Below are positions 29,976 to 38,569 of a DNA stretch of 64,000 nt, in pieces; the first letter of the stretch is position 1; each line of letters begins with the position of its first letter. The translations under genes were made by a program, and so were the position numbers. Source of the stretch: Gammaproteobacteria bacterium (lineage in GTDB: Bacteria > Pseudomonadota > Gammaproteobacteria > Pseudomonadales > Azotimanducaceae); NCBI GenBank assembly GCA_028824555.1, contig JAPPDJ010000077.1, positions 1-64,000 of the forward strand, read 5' to 3'. The notes below the pieces were generated by a model. The model was given only the letters and a program-made list of their open reading frames with translations. It searched no databases and had not been told where the DNA came from.

Positions 29976-30050
29976 CCCGCCCTCCATTCCCCCGCCAGGC
30001 GACCGGAACACTCGCTGCAGCAGCAAGATGCGCGCCCTTGCGGGCGCGAT

Positions 30051-30073
30051 GGAGGACGGGACGTCCTCCCTCC
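30051..30073 (+). repeat. palindromic intergenic repeat, copy A
   Basis: GGAGGA and TCCTCC flank CGGGACG, followed by CTCC. A matching element lies in reverse orientation at 59801-59823 with GGAGGG/CCCTCC arms, so both arms have changed together. It is likely a REP-like dispersed element. Confidence 0.6.
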
Positions 30074-30141
30074 AGGGGACACGATACCAGGCGCTGCGCA
30101 AGTCGAAGTGAGACCCCATCCATAGGCCATCGGAGGTTGCC

Positions 30142-30558
30142 ATGACCCTCACCACAGCTGCACCAATCCTTGCCGCCCTGGGCTTCGTCGCCTTCGCTCT
30201 CACGGTGGCAGTCGTCCCTCCCCGCTCGGAGTCTGCACCTCGCGCCCGCGCATGGATGTTCCCTGCGACGACTTGCGTCGCGTTTCTCGCCTGGACCCTG
30301 TATGCCCTCGCGAACGATGGACTGGTCGCCATCTGGCAGGAGATCAGCCGCAGTCTCTGGTCAAATCAGATCTTCATCGACCTGCTGATCGCCGCCGCCA
30401 TCGCCCTCGCATTCCTGGTCCCGGAAGCGCGCCGCCTCGGCATGAAGCCGCTGCCGTGGGTGATCGCCACTGCCGCCACCGGCTGCATCGCCCTCTTGGC
30501 CATGTTGGCGCGGATGCTGTTCCTCCGGGCCAGGGAAGCATCGGCCCGCGTTCGGTAG
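30142..30558 (+). CDS. small four-helix membrane protein, possibly DUF2834-like
   Basis: A 138-residue hydrophobic protein with four predicted transmembrane helices (about residues 6-25, 39-59, 78-95 and 105-127). The third helix region, NQIFIDLLIAAAIALAFLVP, followed by EARRLGMKPLPWVIATA, resembles the aspartate- and EARRLGM-containing core of DUF2834-type proteins. This is a resemblance by eye, not a firm assignment. GGAGG lies 6 bases upstream of the ATG. It lies alone between prs and the converging dehydrogenase genes. Function unknown. Confidence 0.72.
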   Translation: MTLTTAAPILAALGFVAFALTVAVVPPRSESAPRARAWMFPATTCVAFLAWTLYALANDGLVAIWQEISRSLWSNQIFIDLLIAAAIALAFLVPEARRLGMKPLPWVIATAATGCIALLAMLARMLFLRAREASARVR

Positions 30559-30582
30559 GGGCGGGGCCGTCCCGTCCCCTAC
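30555..30582. terminator. hairpin between converging genes
   Basis: GTAGGGG and CCCCTAC form a 7-bp stem continued by CGGG/CCCG with one bulge. It starts inside the stop codon of the upstream membrane-protein gene and ends 10 bases from the stop of the minus-strand dehydrogenase gene, so it could end transcription from both sides. No T-run is present. Confidence 0.5.
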
Positions 30583-30592
30583 GGTGATCCTC

Positions 30593-32824
30593 TTAAGCGA
30601 TTGAGTACCCCTCGTTCGCAATCGGCATGGTGCGGATGCGGTGCCCGGTGGCGGTGAAGATCGCGTTGCACACCGCTGGCGCCAGCGGCGGCAAGGCCGG
30701 TTCGCCGAGGCCGGTGGGCGGGTAGTCGCTTTCGATGAAATGCACGTCTATCGCCGGGGTGTTGGCCATGCGCAGCATCGGGTAGGCGTCGAAGTTCGAC
30801 TGTTCCACCCGGCCCTTCTCGAACGTCACCGACTGGCCGAGCATGGTCGAAAGGCCATCGACGATGGAGCCTTGCACTTGGTTCTCGGCGCCGCTCAGGT
30901 TGATGATCGGGCCCACGTCTGCGGCCGCCGTCACTCGGTGCACCGTGATCTTGCGGCCCGCGTCGACGCTCACGTCCGCCACTTCGGCGATGTGGCCGGC
31001 GTGGCTGAAGTAGAACGCGAGGCCGAGTGCCCTGCCTTCCGGCATCTCGCGGCCCCAGCCCGCCTTCTCCGCCGCCAGCTTCACGACTCCGGCGGCACGA
31101 CCGGTGTGCAGCGCACGCGGGTTGCCTTCCGCCAGCCAGCGCGGCTCGCCGAACATCTCCAAGAGCACTTCCAAGTGATCCCGGCCGGCGGCAACGGCGA
31201 GTTCGTGGATGAAGCTCTGCTCGACGAAGCCGAACACGTTCGAGCCCGGCGCCCGCCAGGGCCCGCACGGCGTCTTCCATTCCAGCGCCGTCTGCTCGTA
31301 GCGGCAGTTCTCCAGCACGCCAGCCGGAAACACGCCGGGTCGCAGCGAGCCGCCGCTCACCGGGCGCTGGCCGTCGCGGCTGAAAGTGATGAAGCGGTCG
31401 CGCCATGCCGTGATGCGGCCCTCGGCATCGAGGCCGGCATCGACCTGGTGGAAGCCGCCGGCACGGAACGTGTCGTGCGACATGTCGTCTTCACGGGTCC
31501 ACTGCAACTTCACGGGCACGTCCAGGCGATTGGCAATGGCCGCCACTTCCACCATGAAGTCGTTGTGCAGACGCCGGCCGAAGCCGCCACCGCCGCGCAA
31601 CTGGTTCACCGTCACCTGCGCCTTTTCGAGGCTAAGCAGATCCGCCACCGCCTGCCGGCCGCGACCGGGAAGCTGCGTCGGCGCCCAAAGCTCCATGATG
31701 CCGTCGTGGCTCCAGGCGGTGCAGTTCTGCGGTTCGAGCTGGGCGTGGGAGGCGAAGTGATAGGTGTAGTAGGCACTCAGGCGCTTGTCGGCGACTTCGA
31801 GCGCCGCATCGGCGTCGCCGTCGTCTACCGGACGGGTCGCGCCGGGCTTGCTGCGCAGTTCCTCCGCTTTTGCGCTGACAGCACTCCAACTGTCAGAGGC
31901 GGCATTCGATTCGTCCCACTCCACCTTGAGCTCTCGCCGCGCGCGGATGGCGGCCCAGGTGGAGTCGGCAACGATGGCCACACCCGGCAGCAAGCCGACC
32001 GCCTCGTTGCCGTCAATGGCGAAGGCGTCCACCACGCCGGGGAGCGCCTTCACCGCATCGAGATTGGCCGAAACCACGTTCCCGCCCACGGCCGGACACT
32101 TGCTGTATGTGGCGAACTTCATGCCGGGCAGCGTCTGGTCGATGCCGAACAGCGCCTCGCCCCGCACCAGCGCCTCGTTGTCGACGCCGGTGATGCGCCG
32201 CCCTAAGAGGCGGTATTCGTCGGTGCCCTTGAGTCGCAGCGAGTCCACCTCTGGCACCGGCAAGGCAGCGGCGGCATCCGCCAGTTCCGTGTAGTGCAGG
32301 CTGCGTCCACTGGCCTCGTGGATGACCTTGCTGTCGCGGGTGCTGAGTTCCGATGCGGCAACGCCGAGCTTGGCCGCCGCCGCACCAACCAACATCGCCC
32401 GTGCCGCAGCACCGCTTTGCCGCAGCACGTCCCAGTTCATCGGCACGGACATCGAACCACCAGCCATCTGGAAGCCGAACGCTTCCTCGTCCACCGGCGA
32501 TTGCGCCACCGTCACATCGTCCCAGGCCGCATCGAGTTCCTCGGCAACGATCATCGGCAGCGAGGTCTTGACGCCCTGCCCCACCTCCGGGTTCTTGGCA
32601 TGGATCAGGATGCCGTCGGCATCGATGCGGATGAAGGCGTTGGGTTCGAAGGTGGAGGCAGCCTGGGCCTCCCGTCCCTTCAGCGTGAAGCCCAGCATCA
32701 AGCCGCCGCCAACGACGCCTGTGAGCTGCATGAACCGCCGTCGCGAGAGCTTGCGCGGGGCGATGTCGATGGGCAACGCGTCCATGCGCTCGGCGAGGCT
32801 CTGCAAATCGTCGTATGCGTTCAT
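30593..32824 (-). CDS. molybdopterin-binding subunit, isoquinoline 1-oxidoreductase beta family
   Basis: Large subunit (743 residues) of a xanthine oxidase-family molybdenum hydroxylase. [18 protein letters not shown] at residues 24-41 is a twin-arginine signal, so the enzyme is probably exported to the periplasm. Family features include [24 protein letters not shown] and [11 protein letters not shown] in the molybdopterin domains, and [17 protein letters not shown] near the C-terminus where the conserved active-site Glu lies. It is coupled by ATGA to the small [2Fe-2S] subunit gene. Relatives hydroxylate N-heterocycles or oxidise aldehydes; the substrate is not determined. Confidence 0.92.
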   Translation of the reverse strand: MNAYDDLQSLAERMDALPIDIAPRKLSRRRFMQLTGVVGGGLMLGFTLKGREAQAASTFEPNAFIRIDADGILIHAKNPEVGQGVKTSLPMIVAEELDAAWDDVTVAQSPVDEEAFGFQMAGGSMSVPMNWDVLRQSGAAARAMLVGAAAAKLGVAASELSTRDSKVIHEASGRSLHYTELADAAAALPVPEVDSLRLKGTDEYRLLGRRITGVDNEALVRGEALFGIDQTLPGMKFATYSKCPAVGGNVVSANLDAVKALPGVVDAFAIDGNEAVGLLPGVAIVADSTWAAIRARRELKVEWDESNAASDSWSAVSAKAEELRSKPGATRPVDDGDADAALEVADKRLSAYYTYHFASHAQLEPQNCTAWSHDGIMELWAPTQLPGRGRQAVADLLSLEKAQVTVNQLRGGGGFGRRLHNDFMVEVAAIANRLDVPVKLQWTREDDMSHDTFRAGGFHQVDAGLDAEGRITAWRDRFITFSRDGQRPVSGGSLRPGVFPAGVLENCRYEQTALEWKTPCGPWRAPGSNVFGFVEQSFIHELAVAAGRDHLEVLLEMFGEPRWLAEGNPRALHTGRAAGVVKLAAEKAGWGREMPEGRALGLAFYFSHAGHIAEVADVSVDAGRKITVHRVTAAADVGPIINLSGAENQVQGSIVDGLSTMLGQSVTFEKGRVEQSNFDAYPMLRMANTPAIDVHFIESDYPPTGLGEPALPPLAPAVCNAIFTATGHRIRTMPIANEGYSIA

Positions 32825-33330
32825 GCCGGGTCTCCTCCGTCACGCGCCGGCGAGGCTTTGCGCGCTTCCCAGGCGCGCCCGGCGGCGACCTTGACGGCCT
32901 CGCGAATGCGCGTGTAGGTGCCGCAGCGGCACAGATTGCCGGCCATGGCTTGATCGATGGCGGCATCGTCGGGGTCTGGATCACGCGCCAGGAGCGCGGT
33001 GGCGGCCATGATCTGCCCCGCCTGGCAGTAGCCGCACTGGGCGACATCGAGATCGACCCAGGCCTGCTGCACGGGCGTCAGTTCGTCGCTCTCATCGGCA
33101 AGGCCCTCGATGGTGGTTACCTCGCCTTCGGCGGCGGCGGCCACCGGCACCGAACACGAACGCACCGGAGCGCCGTCGAGCAGCACCGTGCAGGCGCCGC
33201 AACGCGCGATGCCGCAGCCAAACTTGGCGCCGACAAGGCCGAGTTCGTCCCGCAGCACCCACAACAGGGGCGTGGACGGATCGGCGTCGTCCACCTTCCG
33301 CTCCTCGCCGTTGATCTTGAGACTCAGCAT
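32821..33330 (-). CDS. [2Fe-2S] subunit, isoquinoline 1-oxidoreductase alpha family
   Basis: Small subunit (169 residues) carrying two [2Fe-2S] clusters. The N-terminal plant-type ferredoxin motif is [17 protein letters not shown] with a fourth Cys in VRSCSVP. The C-terminal helical domain has CGYCQAGQ and LCRCGTYTR. It passes electrons from the molybdenum subunit to an acceptor. The ATG has GGGGAGGAG 4 bases upstream, the best ribosome-binding site of this region. It lacks its own Tat signal, so it is presumably co-exported with the large subunit. Confidence 0.95.
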   Translation of the reverse strand: MLSLKINGEERKVDDADPSTPLLWVLRDELGLVGAKFGCGIARCGACTVLLDGAPVRSCSVPVAAAAEGEVTTIEGLADESDELTPVQQAWVDLDVAQCGYCQAGQIMAATALLARDPDPDDAAIDQAMAGNLCRCGTYTRIREAVKVAAGRAWEARKASPARDGGDPA

Positions 33331-33381
33331 GGATCTCCTCCCCTTGCATCACCTCTGCATTGTTCACCAATCGGCGACGTT

Positions 33382-33411
33382 TTGACAGCGTGCGCGGCGG
33401 CAAGGTAGGTT
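33382..33411 (+). promoter_or_regulatory. candidate promoter of the hot-dog dehydratase gene
   Basis: TTGACA at 33382-33387 and TAGGTT at 33406-33411 are 18 bases apart on the plus strand, 48 bases upstream of the GTG start at 33460. The region lies between divergent genes (129 bases). Confidence 0.5.
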
Positions 33412-33459
33412 GCGAAGTCGCCTTTGGCCGGTTGCGGCCAGTTTTTCGGGAGGAGCAAC

Positions 33460-34536
33460 GTGGCGGATCTCATCACTACCCTCGACGAGTTCGAGGACGA
33501 ATACCGCAAGACCATCGGCCACGCGCTGCCGCCACGGGGCGCGCGGGAAGCGAGCCTCGACAACGTTCGCCGTTTTGGCGATGGCGTCGGCGACTACAAC
33601 CCGCTCTACCGCGACGAGGAGCACGCCGCTAAGAGCCGCTTCGGCATGGTCACCGCACCGCCCATCTTCGTCTATGGCGCCAGCCTCGGCATCGCGCTCG
33701 CAATCAACGGCGGCATCGACGGCCGCCGCCTGTCGTCGAGCTACTTCCCGATGAACTACGCCGGCGGCACCATCGACTTCCACCGCACCATCTGGCCCGG
33801 CGACCGAATCAGCGCCCGCGAGGAAGTCACCGGCATCACCCGCAAGCACAGCGAGCGCATTGGCGACTTCTGCATCTGCGAAGCCCGCATCGCCTACCAC
33901 AACCAGCGTCAGGAACTGGTGGCGGAGAAAACCACCCTCATGGCTCGCTACCGCAACTTGGGCGGCGGCAAGACCATCCGCTACGACCGCGAGAAGAAGA
34001 CGCAGGTGATCGAGGAGTCGCCCGATCCCTTGGTGTACGAGCGCGAACGGCAGGGCGCCACGCCGCAAAGCTGGGCGGCGGTGAAGGAAGGCGACGACAT
34101 GCCCACGCTCTACAAGGGCACCTACACGGTGACGGAACTGTTCCTGTTCACCCACGGCGTGGTGGGCACTGGACGCAGTCCGCGCAGAGCCTTGGAAGCG
34201 GAGGACTCGAAGGACTTGGGTGGCGGCGGTCGCTACGACGAGAAGCACGCCCGCGACCGTCGCAACATGCCAGGCCAGTTCGACTGGGGCCCGCAGCGGG
34301 TTTGCTGGCTAGCGCAAATGGCCACCGACTGGATGGGCGACGACGGCTCCCTGAAGCGAATGCAAACTCGCGTGCGCCACCCCAACGTAGTCGGCGACAC
34401 CAATACGGTCTTCGGCAAGGTGGCGCGCAAGTACGTGGAGAACGGCGAGAACCTGGTTGATCTGTCGGTGTGGAACGAGAATCAGGCGGGGCTCGCGACC
34501 GCAGAGAGCACGATTACGGTGGCACTACCTGCCTGA
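33460..34536 (+). CDS. double hot-dog MaoC/FAS1-type dehydratase
   Basis: A 358-residue protein with two hot-dog modules. Residues 1 to about 165 match the FAS1-like dehydratase N-terminal domain (RRFGDGVGDYNPLYRDEEHA; GTIDFHRTIWPGDRI). The C-terminal module contains FDWGPQRVCWLAQMATDWMG and VRHPNVVGDTN. Members hydrate enoyl-CoA or act as bile-acid or mesaconyl-type hydratases. The GTG at 33460 was chosen because GGGAGGAG lies 5 bases upstream. It fits acyl-CoA degradation alongside the CoA-transferases 7 kb away, but it is not in their operon. Confidence 0.87.
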   Translation: MADLITTLDEFEDEYRKTIGHALPPRGAREASLDNVRRFGDGVGDYNPLYRDEEHAAKSRFGMVTAPPIFVYGASLGIALAINGGIDGRRLSSSYFPMNYAGGTIDFHRTIWPGDRISAREEVTGITRKHSERIGDFCICEARIAYHNQRQELVAEKTTLMARYRNLGGGKTIRYDREKKTQVIEESPDPLVYERERQGATPQSWAAVKEGDDMPTLYKGTYTVTELFLFTHGVVGTGRSPRRALEAEDSKDLGGGGRYDEKHARDRRNMPGQFDWGPQRVCWLAQMATDWMGDDGSLKRMQTRVRHPNVVGDTNTVFGKVARKYVENGENLVDLSVWNENQAGLATAESTITVALPA

Positions 34537-34704
34537 GCCCTCCATCCGGTCAGCGGTCGGGCTTGCTCCGTTCAACGAGCTTCCCGCTGTTGGGATCTTG
34601 TTTACCTTGCTGATGAGACACTTCATGTCCATGTGAAGTCGCACGAAGAGGCCAACTGACAGGGCGGCGAGGGCGATTCCTGTTCCAATGACTGTCCAGA
34701 CCAT
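34525..34704 (-). CDS. possible 59-residue single-helix membrane peptide
   Basis: A short frame starting at ATG 34704 encodes an N-terminal transmembrane helix (VIGTGIALAALSVGLFVRL) and a basic, Ser-rich tail. AAGGA lies 8 bases upstream. It begins 20 bases after the tRNA-Cys CCA end on the same strand and converges with the dehydratase gene, overlapping its last 12 bases. I do not recognise it. It could be a real small protein or chance. Confidence 0.4.
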   Translation of the reverse strand: MVWTVIGTGIALAALSVGLFVRLHMDMKCLISKVNKIPTAGSSLNGASPTADRMEGSGR

Positions 34705-34724
34705 GGGACCGATCCTTGGGTTGT

Positions 34725-34798
34725 TGGAGGCTGGAGTCGGAATCGAACCGGCGTACACGGAGTTGCAGTCCGCTGCATAACCACTCTGCCATCCAGCC
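34725..34798 (-). tRNA. tRNA-Cys(GCA)
   Basis: On the minus strand the acceptor stem GGCTGGA pairs with TCCAGCC, the discriminator is T (U73, typical for tRNA-Cys) and CCA is encoded. The anticodon loop CTGCAAC gives GCA, and the T arm is CCGG-TTCGATT-CCG. Length is 74 with CCA. It lies downstream of pgsA, the same neighbourhood as cysT in E. coli. Confidence 0.95.
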
Positions 34799-34892
34799 GA
34801 ACGGCGCGTGGAGATCTTACCAGCGTGCCGTCCATAGCGCGGCCCACATGCAACGATCTGGGGCCGACCTCGAGCCAAACAGGTCCGAACTC

Positions 34893-35483
34893 CTACGCCT
34901 CGTCGTCTGAGTTCAATCCCTCGACCAGCGAAGGCCATGCCGCGCGAAGGTACGTTGCCATGGACCAGAGCGTCAGCAGCGCAGCGGCATAAAGCAGCAC
35001 GAGGCCGACGATTACCCAAGGGCGTCCGAGCACCGGCGGGTTCGCCAGCAGCATGAAGATCGCGACCATTTGCATCGTGGTTTTCGCCCGCCCGATCCAG
35101 GACACGGCCACCACGCCGCGCCGGTCCATCTCCGCCATCCATTCTCGGAGGGCAGAGATGACGATTTCGCGGCCGATGATGACCACGCCCGGAATCGTCA
35201 GCAGCAGATTGGCGTGGTTGCCGATCAAGAGCACCAGCGCCGTGACCACGATCAGCTTGTCCGCGACCGGGTCCAGGAAGGCACCAAAGCGCGTTGTCTG
35301 GTTTAGGCGCCGCGCCAGGTAGCCATCCAGCCAGTCGGTGAAGGCGGCGGCGCCGAAGAACAGCGACGCCACCCAGTAGTGTTCGTCGGCGAAGAAATAG
35401 ATGAGCGCGAACACCGGAATCAGCGCGATGCGCGCGATGGTGAGCACGTTCGGCAGGTTGAGCGATGTCAGTTCAACTCGCAT
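34893..35483 (-). CDS. pgsA: CDP-diacylglycerol-glycerol-3-phosphate 3-phosphatidyltransferase
   Basis: Integral membrane enzyme making phosphatidylglycerophosphate, the committed step to phosphatidylglycerol and cardiolipin. The CDP-alcohol phosphotransferase signature is present: DWLDGYLARR followed by GAFLDPVADK, with the invariant Asp and Gly residues. Multiple hydrophobic helices span its 196 residues. I chose the ATG at 35483 (MRVELTSLNLPNVLT); it overlaps the end of uvrC by 11 bases, as in many gammaproteobacteria. A longer frame upstream, to 35510, lies entirely within uvrC. Confidence 0.95.
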   Translation of the reverse strand: MRVELTSLNLPNVLTIARIALIPVFALIYFFADEHYWVASLFFGAAAFTDWLDGYLARRLNQTTRFGAFLDPVADKLIVVTALVLLIGNHANLLLTIPGVVIIGREIVISALREWMAEMDRRGVVAVSWIGRAKTTMQMVAIFMLLANPPVLGRPWVIVGLVLLYAAALLTLWSMATYLRAAWPSLVEGLNSDDEA

Positions 35484-37395
35484 GTAGCGTTCCGTGAATC
35501 TCGTCCGCAAGCTTGGTGCTGATGCCCGGCACCTTGGCGATCTCCTCGATGCTGGCCCCCTGCACCGACGCCGCCGAACCGAAATGCGTCAGCAATTGTC
35601 GCTTTCGCTTCGCCCCCACGCCGGGGATGTTGTCCAGCACCGACTGCCGCCGCCTCTTCTGCCGCCGGCCACGATGTCCGGTGATGGCAAAGCGATGCGC
35701 CTCGTCGCGGATGTGCTGCAACAGATGCATGGCTGGACCGTTCGGCGGCAGCGCAAGCTCCCCCCGCCCGGCAAGCAGCACCGACTCGAGGCCGGCCTTG
35801 CGCGAAGGCCCCTTGGCGACGCCCAGCACAGCCACGTCGTCGATTTGCAGGCTCTCCAGCACTTCCACGGCTCGTCCCACCTGGCCCTTGCCGCCGTCGA
35901 TCACGAGGGCGTTCGGCAGCGCGCCCTCGCCTTGCTTGAGGCGCGTGTAGCGTCGCCGAAGCGCTTGCTCCATGGCGCCGTAATCGTCGCCCCGAGGCAC
36001 GCCCTCAATGTTGAAGCGACGATAGTCGGACTTCAACGGCCCCTCCGTGTCGAACACGACACAGGATGCCACCGTCGCCTCCCCTGCCGAGTGGCTGATG
36101 TCGAAGCACTCGAGCCGCTGCGGCGTGTCTTCCCAGTCGAGCGCCTCCTGCAACGCCACGAAGCGGCCGAGCACATTCTTGCGGTCCTCCAGCAGCGTTT
36201 GCAGCGAAAGCTCCGCATTGTCCCGCGCCATGCTCGCCCAGCGCGCCCGCTGCGACCGCACCGCACTTGCCACCGCGACCACCCGCCCGGCTTTTTCCGC
36301 CAGCGCCCGTGCCAGCAGTTCCCCATCGGCAGCAGCGAGCGGCGCCACCACCGCCTTCGGCAACTCCCGCTCCGCACCACCGAGGTAATACTGCGACAGG
36401 AAGGCGAACAAGAGGTCCTGCTCGTCGAGGCCGAGTTCGTTGCGCGGATACCAGTTGCGGTTGCCAAGGAGACGACCGCCACGCACGAAGAGCCCCTGCA
36501 CGCAGGCCTGCCCCGAGGCGAGGGCCACGCCGAACACGTCCACGTCGCCGCCGTCGCCATGCACGTACTGGTTCTCCTGCACGCGCCGAAGGTGCTGGAT
36601 CTGATCGCGAAAGCGCGCCGCCCGCTCGAAATCCAGCTTTGACGCGGCCTCCTCCATGCGCCCCTTGAACTCTTCCAGGATGGCTTGGCTGCGCCCTTCG
36701 AGGAACATCTGCGCGAGCCGCAGGTCTTCGGCGTAGCGCTCGCGGGTGACGAGGCCCACGCACGGTGCGCTGCAACGGCCGATCTGGTGTTGCAGGCACG
36801 GACGCGAGCGATTCTTGTAGAAGCCGTCCTCGCACGGGCGGATGCCGAACAGCTTTTGCAGCACGTTGATGCTGTCACGCACCGCACCGGCGCTCGGATA
36901 GGGGCCGAAGTAGCGCCCCGGCGCCTTGCGCGAGCCGCGATACAGCGTCAGCCGCGGAAAGGCGTGGTCGGTGAGGTGGATGTAGGGGTAGGACTTGTCG
37001 TCCCGCAACACGACGTTGTACGTCGGCCGGTGCTCCTTGATAAGGCTCTGTTCGAGCAGCAGCGCCTCGGTCTCGCTGGAGGTGACCGTCACTTCCACGC
37101 CTTCGAGCCGCGCCACCATGGCCATCGTCTTGGTGGTGAGGCCGGAAGCGCGGAAGTAGCTGGTCACCCTGGCCTTGAGGTTGCGCGCCTTGCCGACATA
37201 GAGCACCTCCCCACCTGCCCCCACCATGCGATACACGCCAGGCTTCGTGGTCAGGTTCTTGAGCAAGGCCCCGAAGTCCACCGGGGCCTCCGTTGCCGCC
37301 GCCAGTTCATGGGAGGCCCCTTCCGCCGGTCGCTCGCGCTGCCGGCGGTGCTTGCCCACCTGAGGGGCACCCGTGTCCGAACGGTCTTCTGCCAT
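35473..37395 (-). CDS. uvrC: excinuclease ABC subunit C
   Basis: Dual-incision nuclease of nucleotide excision repair, 640 residues. A 40-residue poorly conserved leader precedes the GIY-YIG domain (PGVYRMVGAGGEVLYVGKARNLKARV), which cuts 3' of the lesion. KNRSRPCLQHQIGRCSAPC is the cysteine motif. The UVR helix pair (about residues 240-275, EFKGRMEEAASKLDFERAAR) binds UvrB. The RNase H-like domain has LECFDISH and VIDGGKGQ and makes the 5' cut. Helix-hairpin-helix repeats end the protein (NIPGVGAKRKRQLL; KVPGISTKLAD). It lies between the response regulator and pgsA in the conserved order. Confidence 0.96.
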   Translation of the reverse strand: MAEDRSDTGAPQVGKHRRQRERPAEGASHELAAATEAPVDFGALLKNLTTKPGVYRMVGAGGEVLYVGKARNLKARVTSYFRASGLTTKTMAMVARLEGVEVTVTSSETEALLLEQSLIKEHRPTYNVVLRDDKSYPYIHLTDHAFPRLTLYRGSRKAPGRYFGPYPSAGAVRDSINVLQKLFGIRPCEDGFYKNRSRPCLQHQIGRCSAPCVGLVTRERYAEDLRLAQMFLEGRSQAILEEFKGRMEEAASKLDFERAARFRDQIQHLRRVQENQYVHGDGGDVDVFGVALASGQACVQGLFVRGGRLLGNRNWYPRNELGLDEQDLLFAFLSQYYLGGAERELPKAVVAPLAAADGELLARALAEKAGRVVAVASAVRSQRARWASMARDNAELSLQTLLEDRKNVLGRFVALQEALDWEDTPQRLECFDISHSAGEATVASCVVFDTEGPLKSDYRRFNIEGVPRGDDYGAMEQALRRRYTRLKQGEGALPNALVIDGGKGQVGRAVEVLESLQIDDVAVLGVAKGPSRKAGLESVLLAGRGELALPPNGPAMHLLQHIRDEAHRFAITGHRGRRQKRRRQSVLDNIPGVGAKRKRQLLTHFGSAASVQGASIEEIAKVPGISTKLADEIHGTLHAS

Positions 37396-37482
37396 GCCCG
37401 TGCATTGTCAACACGCTGAGCGGTTTCGGCAAATGCCGGCGCCCGGCCCGCTGTCGCCCCCACGAGAGTGGCGAGGACGCCC

Positions 37483-38223
37483 TCAGGGCAACGACGCGGT
37501 GCGCCGGGACGGCAACCCCTCGCTGTGCGCTGGCAGCAACCGATCGCCCCACGATTCACCGATGCGGGTTGCGCCGACGTTGCCGAACTTCGGGTTGATC
37601 ATGCCGTGCTTGACTGCCAGGAGAGCCAGTTCCACATCGCTCGACACGCTCAGCTTGTTGAAGATGCGGTAGCGGTAGCTGTTCACCGTCTTTGGCGACA
37701 GGTGCAGGTTGTCGGAAATATCTTGCACGCGGTGGCAGTTGATCACCATGAGCGTGATCTGCATCTCTCTCGACGAGAGTTGGTCGAACGGCGATCCCAC
37801 GTCCTCCTCAAACGAGCGAAAGGCCAGCCGCTGCGCCACGTCGCTGCTGACGAACCGCTGCCCCGCGTGCGCGCACTTGATGGCAGTCACCACGTCTTCG
37901 CTCGACGAACTCTTCGTGACGAAGCCACTCACCCCCACCCGCAGGGCCTGCGCCGCATACGGTTCGTCGTATGCACCGGTGACGACGACCACCCGGATGT
38001 CCTTGCCGAGCCTGATGACACGCCGAGCCGCCTCCAGCCCGCCAATGCCCGGCATGGCGATCTCCACCAGCACCACATGCGGCCGAAGGTCTCTTGCGAT
38101 GTCCACCAGGGCATCGCCGGAGCCGGCCTCCGCGACGATGTCGATCGTGCGCGTGTCGTTCAACAATCTCCTCAGCCCCGACCGGAACAGCCGGTGGTGA
38201 TCCGCGATTACAACTCTGATCAT
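37483..38223 (-). CDS. GacA/UvrY-type response regulator with altered receiver site
   Basis: LuxR-family two-component regulator, 246 residues. The C-terminal helix-turn-helix (LSSREMQITLMV; LSPKTVNSYRYRIFNKL) is nearly that of UvrY/GacA, and the gene precedes uvrC as uvrY does. GacA-type regulators normally activate small RNAs that titrate CsrA/RsmA. Here the phosphoacceptor Asp54 is Glu (VVLVEIAMPG) and one acidic-pocket Asp is His (IADHHRLF; D8 is kept), while T82 and K104 are retained. It may be locked active or regulated without phosphorylation. A 30-residue extra C-terminal tail follows the HTH. ATG at 38223 has GAGGAG 7 bases upstream. Confidence 0.9.
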   Translation of the reverse strand: MIRVVIADHHRLFRSGLRRLLNDTRTIDIVAEAGSGDALVDIARDLRPHVVLVEIAMPGIGGLEAARRVIRLGKDIRVVVVTGAYDEPYAAQALRVGVSGFVTKSSSSEDVVTAIKCAHAGQRFVSSDVAQRLAFRSFEEDVGSPFDQLSSREMQITLMVINCHRVQDISDNLHLSPKTVNSYRYRIFNKLSVSSDVELALLAVKHGMINPKFGNVGATRIGESWGDRLLPAHSEGLPSRRTASLP

Positions 38224-38569
38224 TTCGTTTCTCCTCTCTCTTTTCCTTCTCACGGTTGCCTCTTCGGGCAACAGATATCAGAAGCCGCGGCGGCTCCTCT
38301 GGCGCCACCAAACGAGGAGTGCGGAGGCAAAACAGCGCAAACGCCCATTTTCAGTATCAGGAAGATATCAACTCCACTCGACTCGACGAGCCGATGGGGC
38401 AGGTGCGATCGCCCGGACGAGCACATCCCGGCCGAGGGCCGCCCGTTCCGGTCCCCGGCACCATACAATCGAGCGCCTGTCGTCGGCTGCCACGCGGCCG
38501 AGGCGACGAGCCATTCCGAAGGGCGGAGGGGCTCAGGTTGCAAGGGATTCCAATGCAAGGGGCGAAAAA
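38224..38569. other. 346-base divergent intergenic region
   Basis: Lies between the GacA-like regulator (minus) and the SMP-30 gene (plus) and must hold both promoters. An AT-richer patch at 38325-38375 may contain the regulator's promoter, but no clear -35/-10 pair stands out. I see no gene, tRNA or convincing operator here. Confidence 0.5.

Noticed and set aside
28399-30123. A 574-codon frame containing the CHY protein
   Set aside because: The upstream part is antisense to prs; only the final 109 codons have zinc-finger motifs.
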